From Anaerolineae bacterium (GTDB lineage Bacteria; Chloroflexota; Anaerolineae; JAAYZQ01), in contig JAFGIA010000267.1 of NCBI GenBank assembly GCA_016929795.1, positions 1 through 6,070 of the forward strand: a stretch of DNA of 6,070 nt. The letters are read 5' to 3'. The position numbers and the translations under genes were made by a program. Shown here one piece after another: positions 1 through 5,786 of the stretch (its first letter is position 1; each line of letters begins with the position of its first letter). The notes beneath the pieces were generated by a model. That model was given only the letters and a program-made list of their open reading frames with translations, did no database searches and had not been told where the DNA came from.

Positions 1-653
1 GCCCAATAGACCCAAAAGAGGGCGGGCAAAGGCCGCCGGCCCGAAGAGGTATCGTGCGCATCGGACGTGGACTGCCGGAGCGTCGCGTGGCGGAACCCAA
101 GGCGCATCAGAAACGGTGCAGCAGCCGCGATAGCCAGCGCCAGCCGCCAGCCGCCCAAGGGGTACTCGGGTCTACCCAGCAGCGGGGCGAACCAACCCAC
201 CAACAACGGGGCCGCGGCAGAGATCCCCGACGCGATGACGTTCGCTTCCGAGAGGGCCACCGCCCGCAGCTCGCCGTGCCGGTCAGACAGGGCGGATGGG
301 ACGGCAGCCAGAAGGAGCGAGCCCACCAGGCCCATGCAGAAGGACGCCCCGATCGTGAGCGGTGCCGAGCGGCCGGCTATCAGGAGGAACGCACTCACCC
401 CCATGCCAAACGCCCCGAGCCAGAGGGATCGCCAGCGGCCCAGCCGCCCGATCACGAGGTGTCCGCCCAGCCCTACCAGCAGGATGCCCACGGCAAACGC
501 GGTAAAGTGCAGGCTGCTGACCGTGTAGGACAGCGATAGCTCGTCTTTGAGAAAAGGGGTAATCGGCCCCAGGATGTTGAGGAAGTAGCCATAGAGGGCC
601 AGGAAGAGGTAGAGCAGCCAGGTGGAACGATCGCGCTGAAAGGCTGGTGTCAT
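1..653 (-). CDS. MFS transporter, N-terminal half (partial, runs off left edge)
   Basis: This reading frame starts at the ATG complementary to 651-653 and stays open to the window edge (217 codons seen), so its stop lies outside. The product begins MTPAFQRDRSTWLLYLFLAL and shows six hydrophobic spans, at roughly residues 11-33, 45-68, 75-93, 99-121, 132-158 and 168-187. A seventh seems to begin near 211 after a polar loop (188-209). The loop between spans 2 and 3 reads GGHLVIGRLGRWRS (63-76), a version of major facilitator motif A (GxxxD/GRxGR). Six spans followed by a cytoplasmic loop is the usual first half of a 12-span MFS carrier in the inner membrane, driven by an ion gradient. The substrate cannot be told. 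A weak ACAGG lies 9 nt before the ATG; a better AGGAG is 19 nt away, which is far. A good promoter lies about 60 nt upstream. Plus-strand ORFs over this region are shadows. Confidence 0.85.
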   Translation of the reverse strand, partial: MTPAFQRDRSTWLLYLFLALYGYFLNILGPITPFLKDELSLSYTVSSLHFTAFAVGILLVGLGGHLVIGRLGRWRSLWLGAFGMGVSAFLLIAGRSAPLTIGASFCMGLVGSLLLAAVPSALSDRHGELRAVALSEANVIASGISAAAPLLVGWFAPLLGRPEYPLGGWRLALAIAAAAPFLMRLGFRHATLRQSTSDAHDTSSGRRPLPALFWVYW

Positions 654-717
654 GCCGGTATACCTGTAAAGGCTCCTACGCTCGCCACGGAATTGCCGGC
701 GGCACTCGTGCACCCGC

Positions 718-746
718 AGTATAGTCCAGGAAGCGAAATCGGTCAA
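718..746 (-). promoter_or_regulatory. Sigma70-type promoter for the MFS gene
   Basis: Read on the minus strand, TTGACC (complement of 741-746) is followed after exactly 17 nt by TATACT (complement of 718-723). Both hexamers match the housekeeping consensus in 5 of 6 positions. Transcription would start near 711, giving a leader of about 58 nt before the MFS start at 653. This is a sequence match only. Confidence 0.6.
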
Positions 747-821
747 ATAAGCTGCTGGAGTCTGGCGAGTTTACCAGGTGCAAAACGACGGGCGCGTCGC
801 ACCACCGTTCTGCTCAGGTGC
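747..821. other. Spacer between divergent promoters, with small repeats
   Basis: These 75 bases separate the two -35 boxes. They hold a 5-bp inverted repeat, CGACG (786-790) and CGTCG (795-799) around GGCG, and two direct copies of CAGGTG (775-780 and 815-820). Either could be an operator, but both are short enough to arise by chance. I see no coding potential; the minus-strand ORF crossing here is a shadow of the large secreted gene. Confidence 0.25.
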
Positions 822-850
822 TTGACAGCACGTGCGCGGTGAGACATAAT
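822..850 (+). promoter_or_regulatory. Sigma70-type promoter for the large secreted-protein gene
   Basis: TTGACA (822-827, perfect -35) is followed after 17 nt by CATAAT (845-850, 5 of 6 with the -10 consensus). The start of transcription would fall near 857. The next sizeable plus-strand gene begins at 1119, so the message would carry a leader of about 260 nt. The promoter is back-to-back with the minus-strand promoter at 718-746, so a factor bound between them could act on both genes. Confidence 0.65.
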
Positions 851-1021
851 GCGAGATAGAGGGACACCGATCGTAAGAGTCTACTCTGCATTCCGCCCTC
901 GCAGGAAGAACCGACATCTGGCTGGGTGACGACGCAGCCTCGAGACTGCCCGGTGTGCCATAGTAGCTTCGCCACAATGGGCTCGTCGCCGGACGAGCAT
1001 GATCGGCTTCCGGTACGTGGG

Positions 1022-1033
1022 AAAGGAGGTGAT
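1022..1033 (+). promoter_or_regulatory. Extended Shine-Dalgarno-like sequence inside the leader
   Basis: AAAGGAGGTGAT matches 11 of 12 positions of TAAGGAGGTGAT, the complement of the usual 16S rRNA 3' tail. It is much stronger than the AAAGGAG that serves the main gene. It lies about 90 nt before that gene's start, so it cannot be its ribosome binding site. It overlaps the ATG at 1032, only 2 nt after GGAGG, which is tighter than normal; the in-frame CTG at 1035 would have a 5-nt spacing. Confidence 0.4.
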
Positions 1034-1100
1034 GCTGCGCAAGAGCGTCTCGTCTGACGTGCGCCTGATCAAGCTTTCCGCAGTACACTTCCCGGCGTAG
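1032..1100 (+). CDS. Possible 22-codon leader ORF
   Basis: A short frame starts at ATG 1032 and ends at TAG 1098-1100, reading MLRKSVSSDVRLIKLSAVHF plus two residues. It lies at the end of the predicted leader and stops 18 nt before the main gene's ATG, with the main gene's Shine-Dalgarno in between. This is the layout of a leader peptide translationally linked to the next gene. The very strong Shine-Dalgarno match at 1022-1033 supports ribosome loading, but the spacing to ATG is poor (CTG 1035 in the same frame is an alternative). No run of a single amino acid suggests attenuation. It could equally be chance. Confidence 0.2.
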   Translation: MLRKSVSSDVRLIKLSAVHFPA

Positions 1101-1118
1101 GGGAGAAAGGAGCCTCAA

Positions 1119-3926
1119 ATGGATATGCGTGCATTGCTTCGAACCCTGTTGGCAACGATCTTTCTGCTCGGCGTTTTGCTGCCTCTCACCGCGGCCCAGG
1201 AGAATCCCTCTGTGCAGAAACCAGGCGAGCCGGCACGGCCGGCCGGGGCCGGCTGCAGCCCGCAGGCTGCCGGCGGTCCCGACACCTTTGGTTACACCTA
1301 CCGCGACTCGGCCCAGCTCGACGGCCCGGCCTACCACTGGGTTGAGCTTGCCGGGATGGGGACACCCGTCCTTCTCGGAGACGACGACTATGCCGGCCCC
1401 TTCCCGATCGGCTTTCCCTTTAACTTTTACGGCACCGACCATACCGAGTTCTACGTCCAGTCGAACGGCGTCCTCAACTTTGACGACCTGTACGTCAACC
1501 TTGGCAACCAGTGCCCACTACCTGACGGCGCGGCACCCCACAACCTGATCGCCCTGATGTGGGATGACCTGGACCCCGGCGACACCAACGATCCGGTCTA
1601 TTACCACTCATTCTCCGCCGGGACGTGCCCCTACGGGGGTTACGCCGGCGCCTGCCTGGCAGTCCAGTACCAGGGCTACCACCACTATCAATCGGGCGGT
1701 GGGGGCGCGCTGGCCGGCACCTGGGAGGCCATCCTCCTGGACAATCACTCCATCCTCCTCCAATATCAGGATGCCGGCGCCGAAGAGGGGTTCGAAGCTG
1801 CGGCGGCGTACGATGGAAGCATCGTTTTCGAGATCGACCTGATCCGCACCGGCACCTGGTGGGCGCCCCTCAGTTGGGGCACGGTACACACCTGCACCGT
1901 TCCCGGCCTGGCGGACAACACCGGCATCGACTATGACGCCGAGCACAGCCTGCTCTACCACTCGGATGATGCCTCCACCAACATCGTCGTCACCGACCTC
2001 GACCGTCACGTGCTCGATGCCTTCACCTGCGACAGCCCCGCGGGCTTGAACACCGGCGTGACCTACATCGAGGGCAGGAACGAGCCCGAGATCTGGGTCA
2101 CCGACTATAGCAGCGGCAGCACCACCCGCTGCGCTGCCTCGTCCACGCCGGCCTGCGGCCGCACCGTCACGCTCTTCTCGGACGATTTCGAGGGCGGCCT
2201 GGGCAACTGGACCTTCACCCGCCTCTGGAACCAGGAGCAGGAGGCCGACACCTGTGGCGCGCTGGTCGCCCCCTTCCGCAGCCCCGATACCGGCGCCTAC
2301 TTTGGCCTCGACGCCACCTGCACCTTCAGCACCGGCCTGCAAGTGAGCGGCACGCTCGAGCTAGAATTCGACCTCGACCTCGCCGATTACAGCCACGCCA
2401 CCCTCAAGTTCTGGAGCTATGAGCAGACCGAGTGTGGCGGCTATTGCCCCTGGGATCATCGCTACGTCGACGTCTCTACCGACGGCGGGGCCACCTGGGC
2501 CACCGCCTGGGTCTCCACAGGCCCCGAGGCGACCTGGCACCAGGCCTCGGCCAACCTGTGGGATTATAGCGGCGGACCACTACGGGTACGATTCCGCTTC
2601 GACTCGGTCGACGCGATTGGCAACGACTACTTTGGCTGGCTGGTGGATAACGTGGAGATCGTAGCCTGCCCGGTGCCGGTCCAGCTCTCGTTCGCCGTGG
2701 AGGCGCCTAACTGGTGCGGCCCGGTCGCCAACGAAGCGGTTATCGCCGGCACAGAGGTCGCAACGATCACAGTGCAGGCCACCACTCACGTCGTGGAGGA
2801 CCTCTACCGACTGTGGGACTTTGAGATCGACGGTGGTGGTTTCGCCCGCGATCTCGCGGGTGAGTGGCAGTGGGGCACGCCAACCTATCCGCCCGGCCTG
2901 GCCGCCCACAGCGGCGACAGGGTGTGGGGCACCGACCTGCATGGCGATGCCGACGACACCGTCGGCCACCATCGCCTCTCCCGCCCGGTGAGCCTGCCTA
3001 CCCATCCCAACGGCATCTACCTCTCCTGGTGGGACTGGTACGGCGCCGAAGTCAGTGACTGCACACGCGTGTACGTGGATGCCACACCGGTTTACGAGCG
3101 TTGCGACACCGATCAGCGCCGCTGGACGCACCACGTGCTAGACCTCTCGGCCTGGGCCGGCCAGACCGTGAACCTCGAGTTCGACCTCGAGGTCTGCTGT
3201 GACAACCCCGGGCCCGATGGGATGACCGCGACAACCACGGTGGGGCAGGCTGCCACCGGCCTGCCGGCTGCCGGTTTCCAGCCCGACAGCGCCGGCGTCG
3301 ACCGGCAAGATGCCGTAACCGAGCCCATCTTCCCGTCCGTGTCGCGCTCGATCGCGCCCAAGGCGCCCGAGTTCGTGGGCCGGGTCCTCTGGGACGACAC
3401 GCACGACGATGACGGCGACGACCTGATGGGCTACTGGCAACGGCTGGGGCGGGCTGACGGCCGCAGCGCCCGCCGTGGACCTGATCCGATCCATGGCACG
3501 GTGCTGCCGGGAGAGTGCATGAACGTCCAGGTCACCTTTGACGCCACCGGGCTGTCGGCCGGCGACTATGCCGCCGAGCTGGTCGTGTGGAGCAACGATC
3601 CCGACTCGTGGGCGATCCCACTGCCCGTCACCATGACCGCCCTCGAGCCGGTCACCATCGTCGACGTCACGCCCACGATCGACGGCCTCGAAGCCACCTT
3701 TGACGCCACGGCAACCGGTGCTCCACCGCTCACCTACGCCTGGAGCTTTGGCGATGGCGGGGCATCAGCCCTGGAAGATCCGGCCCATACCTATGCCCGG
3801 AACGGTTGCTACACAGTGGAACTGACCGCCTCCAACGCGTGCAGCCTGGCCACGTGGAGCGGTCAGGTGTGCATCGACTACTACAAATACCGCTACCTGC
3901 CCCTCATTTTCAAAAGTTCTCCCTGA
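1119..3926 (+). CDS. Secreted multidomain protein: nidogen-like, two jelly-rolls, Ig-like, PKD, YLPL tail
   Basis: The start at 1119 has AAAGGAG (1106-1112) 6 nt upstream. Residues 1-26 form a Sec signal peptide (Arg 4 and 8, hydrophobic 9-23, cleavage likely after TAA at 26). Residues 54-246 resemble the nidogen-type fold seen in bacterial surface proteins (FPFNFYGTDHTEFYVQSNG). Residues 256-338 resemble propeller blades (GIDYDAEHSLLYHSDD). Residues 352-515 are a MAM/immune-inhibitor-A-like jelly-roll ending FGWLVDNVEIV. Residues 561-701 are a second jelly-roll that stops at CCDNPGPDG without that ending. Residues 702-790 are an ill-fitting linker containing VLWDDTHDDDGDDL. Residues 795-842 are an Ig-like fold (VTFDATGLSAGDY), and 843-918 a PKD domain (YAWSFGDG at 873-880). 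The C-terminus is YYKYRYLPLIFKSSP. No catalytic domain is seen, so adhesion or a cell-surface/matrix role is inferred. Its many cysteines fit an exported protein. Confidence 0.85.
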   Translation: MDMRALLRTLLATIFLLGVLLPLTAAQENPSVQKPGEPARPAGAGCSPQAAGGPDTFGYTYRDSAQLDGPAYHWVELAGMGTPVLLGDDDYAGPFPIGFPFNFYGTDHTEFYVQSNGVLNFDDLYVNLGNQCPLPDGAAPHNLIALMWDDLDPGDTNDPVYYHSFSAGTCPYGGYAGACLAVQYQGYHHYQSGGGGALAGTWEAILLDNHSILLQYQDAGAEEGFEAAAAYDGSIVFEIDLIRTGTWWAPLSWGTVHTCTVPGLADNTGIDYDAEHSLLYHSDDASTNIVVTDLDRHVLDAFTCDSPAGLNTGVTYIEGRNEPEIWVTDYSSGSTTRCAASSTPACGRTVTLFSDDFEGGLGNWTFTRLWNQEQEADTCGALVAPFRSPDTGAYFGLDATCTFSTGLQVSGTLELEFDLDLADYSHATLKFWSYEQTECGGYCPWDHRYVDVSTDGGATWATAWVSTGPEATWHQASANLWDYSGGPLRVRFRFDSVDAIGNDYFGWLVDNVEIVACPVPVQLSFAVEAPNWCGPVANEAVIAGTEVATITVQATTHVVEDLYRLWDFEIDGGGFARDLAGEWQWGTPTYPPGLAAHSGDRVWGTDLHGDADDTVGHHRLSRPVSLPTHPNGIYLSWWDWYGAEVSDCTRVYVDATPVYERCDTDQRRWTHHVLDLSAWAGQTVNLEFDLEVCCDNPGPDGMTATTTVGQAATGLPAAGFQPDSAGVDRQDAVTEPIFPSVSRSIAPKAPEFVGRVLWDDTHDDDGDDLMGYWQRLGRADGRSARRGPDPIHGTVLPGECMNVQVTFDATGLSAGDYAAELVVWSNDPDSWAIPLPVTMTALEPVTIVDVTPTIDGLEATFDATATGAPPLTYAWSFGDGGASALEDPAHTYARNGCYTVELTASNACSLATWSGQVCIDYYKYRYLPLIFKSSP

Positions 3927-3954
3927 CCCGGGCACCATCCCGGTGCACAATCGA

Positions 3955-3986
3955 AGAGGGGGCGGCGGTTCGCCGTCGCCCCCTCT
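3955..3986 (+). terminator. Strong hairpin between convergent genes, likely bidirectional terminator
   Basis: Positions 3955-3968 pair with 3973-3986 in a 14-bp, nearly all G-C stem (one G-T pair at 3965/3976), closed by a TTCG loop at 3969-3972. It begins 29 nt after the stop of the large secreted gene and lies between two convergent genes, where a terminator is expected. No T-run follows on either strand, so it is not a canonical intrinsic terminator; it could act as a U-tract-independent terminator or an RNA 3'-end protector. A smaller GCACC/GGTGC hairpin (3932-3946) precedes it. Confidence 0.5.
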
Positions 3987-4079
3987 CACACCCGTTTCGC
4001 CATCCATAATGTACAAACGAGATTCTGCCTACACGTGGTTCCGCAGCATCAACTCCTTGACGTTTCTGTTACTCGTGTA

Positions 4080-4835
4080 CTAGTGGTTCTTGGTGGCCAG
4101 GGGCAGGTACACGAAATAACTTGCCCCACTGCTGGATGGTGTGCAGACCAGATCCAGGGTAAAAGTGCCGGCCGCGCCGTCGCAGCCGTCGACGGCAACG
4201 TAATAGGTGCCCGGCGGCACATTCTCCGCCACAGCCCGCGAGTCGCCGTAAGAACTATCAGCCAGACACTGTCCCGCATCGCAGCCGCCAGCGGCCAGCA
4301 GGAACACGTCCTGGTCGGTGAAAAGGTTGTCCAGGGTAGCCGTCACGGTATAGTGGCTGCCGGCCGCCAGGGTAAAGTTATAGATTATCTCCGGTCCCGT
4401 TTGGTTCCAGCTAGAGCACTGGTACGCATCGTGGTTGTTGGCATAGCCGCTGGTATCGCCGCTGACCTGGCTGCCGCAGGCGATCGGCAGTGGCGTGGTA
4501 CAGGTCCCGCCACTGCCGGGCACGAGCGTCCACAATTCGCTGCCGCTGCTGCCATCGTCGGCGCCGAAAAACAGCGTGCTGCCGATAGCAAACAGGTCAA
4601 CCGGCCATGAATCGCCCGCGGGGTTGATGTCCTTGACCAGGACCGTGCCCGCCTCGCTGCCGCCGCTCTTCCACAACTCCCTGCCATTTGTGCCATCGTC
4701 GGCGTTAAAGTACAACATGCCGTTCATCGCGGCCAGAGCGTTCGGCATCGAGCTGCCGCTGCCGGGCTGGATGTCCTTGACCCGGACGGTGCCGGCTTTG
4801 GTGCCGTCGCTCTTCCACAGCTCTGTGTCGCCGGC
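4080..4835 (-). pseudogene. C-terminal fragment of a secreted ELWxSDGT-repeat / PPC-like protein
   Basis: In the minus frame ending at TAG 4080-4082, the last ~250 codons encode part of an extracellular protein. ELWKSDGT, ELWKSGGS and ELWTL occur with the spacers LYFNADDGTNG and LFFGADDGSSG, which is the ELWxSDGT repeat signature of propeller-like bacterial secreted proteins. A cysteine-containing domain follows, with FTLAAGSHYTVTATL, DQDVFLLAAGGCD and NVPPGTYYVAVDG, resembling a bacterial pre-peptidase C-terminal (PPC) domain. The end is YFVYLPLATKNH, a tail like that of the upstream convergent gene. The N-terminal repeats and signal peptide are missing. The first repeat begins abruptly at about 4835, in frame with ATPase sequence (LLAA then GDTELWKSDGT). 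Without a signal peptide the piece could not reach its normal place, so I call it a remnant. It could be functional only if the true upstream part lies elsewhere or the join is an assembly error. Confidence 0.7.
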
Positions 4836-5513
4836 CGCCAGCAGGTCGCCTTCGGGCCAGCCGGCCACTTTTTGCCACAGGTCAAAGGCCACCCCGCGCC
4901 CCAGGACAGCCGCCAGACCCAGCGCTTCGGCCAGCGGTGTTGGCAGACGGTCCAACCGTCGTTGGATACTCTGCACCACGCCGCCTGGCAGCGGCAACTC
5001 GGCATAGTCCTGAGTCGCCTCATCCCAGGGAGTGCTCCAGACGCCGCCAGCGTTGCGCCGCAGCAGTCCCTCGTCCATCAGTCCACGCAGCGCTTCGATG
5101 ACAAAGAAGGGGTTGCCCTCCGTTTCGGCGTAGAGGCGGGCGCTGAAACGCGGCGCGGCCTCCGTCAGGTCCAGGGCTTGCCGCACCAGCTCCGCCGTCT
5201 CGTCCAGGTCGAGCCGCGCCAGGTCGAGCCGGCGCGGCAGGCGGGTGTTTTCCAGCGTTGTCAACGCGGCGGCCTGCGGCCCGGCCAGGTCTTCGGTGCG
5301 GACGGGCATCACCACCAGCAGCCGCGCCTCGGCCAGGCGGGGAAGCAGATAACGAAGGGCCTCCAGGCTGGCGGGGAAGCAGATAACGAAGGGCCTCCAG
5401 GCTGGCGGGGTCCATCCAGCGAGCGTCTTCCAGGAGAAGCAGGTGGGGGGCAGCGTCGGCCAGCGCCAGGCAGGCGCGGGCGAGAGCTTCCAGCAGGCGG
5501 CGCTGCTCCTCCG
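4836..5513 (-). pseudogene. Internal fragment of an AAA-type ATPase regulator, frameshifted
   Basis: Two minus-strand frames together spell the middle of the ATPase module found in large bacterial signalling proteins (AAA_16-like, as in LuxR/BTAD regulators or kinase/cyclase fusions). The first reads PAEEQRRLLEALARACLALA then a Walker B strand HLLLLEDARWMDPASLEALR. After the 34-bp duplication the second continues RLAEARLLVVMPVRTED, LDLDETAELVRQALDL, ETEGNPFFVIEALRGLMDEG and SIQRRLDRLPTPLAEALGLA, the usual winged-helix start of this family. Deleting one copy of the duplication restores a single frame. Walker A and everything upstream are absent, replaced by kinase sequence out of frame. The 3' side stops at LWQKVAGWPEGDLLAA and passes in frame into ELWxSDGT repeats. 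It cannot be a working ATPase as read. The ATG at 5595-5597 opens a long frame whose first ~76 residues are out-of-frame translation. Confidence 0.75.
5336..5410. repeat. 34-bp perfect tandem duplication (2.2 copies) causing a frameshift
   Basis: The sequence at 5336-5369 is repeated exactly at 5370-5403, and the first 7 bases occur again at 5404-5410. The period is 34 nt, one more than a multiple of three, so the duplication shifts the reading frame of the ATPase gene it interrupts. The unit encodes the PASLEALRYLLPR region just after Walker B, and those residues appear in two different frames on either side. The copies are identical, so the event is recent or is a sequencing/assembly slip. 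Confidence 0.9.
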
Positions 5514-5722
5514 CGGGCGCCCAAGGCTGCCCAGGCTGCACCGCTTTGCGCAAAGGAAACACGTGCTGTCCCACTGGATAACTCTGGTCTCAAACACTTG
5601 AGTAACACAGGACAGGATCTCTCGCGATCAAGACACGTGTAGTCGACAGTCACTTCACTGAACGCTGGGTAGCCGACGACCTCGTATTGGCCCAATCGGG
5701 TTCCGGGTGGACAAATTTTCAT
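5514..5722 (-). pseudogene. N-terminal fragment of a Ser/Thr protein kinase
   Basis: The ATG complementary to 5720-5722 has AGGAG (complement of 5731-5735) 8 nt upstream, a good ribosome binding site. It opens MKICPPGTRLGQYEVVGYPA, the start of a Hanks-type kinase domain (GxxLGxYEVVG, strand 1). CLDRERSCPVLLKCLRPEL then carries the likely strand-3 ATP-anchoring lysine (K42 in VLLK). AQSGAAWAALGAR (58-70) fits the alpha-C region. The glycine-rich loop is degraded: YPAFSEVTVDYTC where GGMGxVY is expected. Kinase-like sequence ends near 5514, and the next codons belong to another frame encoding an ATPase. The frame itself closes at 5309 after out-of-frame sequence. With no catalytic loop, DFG or activation segment, it is a remnant. 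The match to Chloroflexota kinases is from memory, not a search. Confidence 0.65.
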
Positions 5723-5786
5723 CGCACCAACTCCTGTGTTGTCCAATTTCTGGTTAAGCACGCGAGTTGTACGCTCTACTGCGCTG

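Larger units (their letters stand above)
857..1118 (+). promoter_or_regulatory. Long, probably structured 5' leader of the secreted-protein gene
   Basis: The stretch between the predicted transcription start and the ATG at 1119 has no long gene. It contains a perfect 7-bp stem GCTCGTC (981-987) / GACGAGC (992-998) closed by the tetraloop GCCG. It also has smaller inverted repeats: AGAG (876-879) / CTCT (884-887) and GCAG (934-937) / CTGC (946-949). There is an extended Shine-Dalgarno-like string at 1022-1033. Such a leader could host cis-acting RNA control, but I cannot assign a known riboswitch class. Its length rests on the promoter call. Confidence 0.35.

Noticed and set aside
54..539. Overlapping plus-strand ORFs of 153-161 codons
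   Set aside because: Their products are Arg/Pro/Gln-rich with no fold-like pattern. They lie antisense to the clear MFS transporter.
885..975. Cyclic-di-GMP (GEMM-I) riboswitch
   Set aside because: Pieces such as GAACC, GACGACGCAGCC and GTAGC appear in a suggestive order. The conserved CAAACC, GAAA tetraloop and GCAAAGCC blocks are absent or altered, and the pairing does not close convincingly. A covariance search would settle it.
771..1442. Minus-strand 223-codon ORF
   Set aside because: It overlaps the start, ribosome binding site and signal peptide of the well-supported plus-strand gene and has no recognisable motif.
1608..2342. Minus-strand 244-codon Gly/Ala/Val-rich ORF
   Set aside because: It is a typical antisense shadow of a GC-rich gene; the plus strand here encodes a coherent jelly-roll protein.
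3932..3946. Small GCACC/GGTGC hairpin as the main terminator
   Set aside because: A 5-bp stem with no T-run; the longer hairpin at 3955-3986 is far more stable.
5336..5410. CRISPR-like repeat
   Set aside because: The copies are directly adjacent with no spacers and encode part of the ATPase, so it is a simple tandem duplication.
5370..5597. N-terminal ~76 residues of the 505-codon minus ORF as real protein
   Set aside because: The same DNA read in the neighbouring frame gives the ATPase sequence with Walker B. There is no Shine-Dalgarno before the ATG at 5597, and the frame only makes sense after the 34-bp duplication.
4872..5642. Plus-strand 256-codon ORF opposite the ATPase fragment
   Set aside because: It is Gln/Arg/Gly-rich with no motif, and the opposite strand carries clear ATPase sequence.
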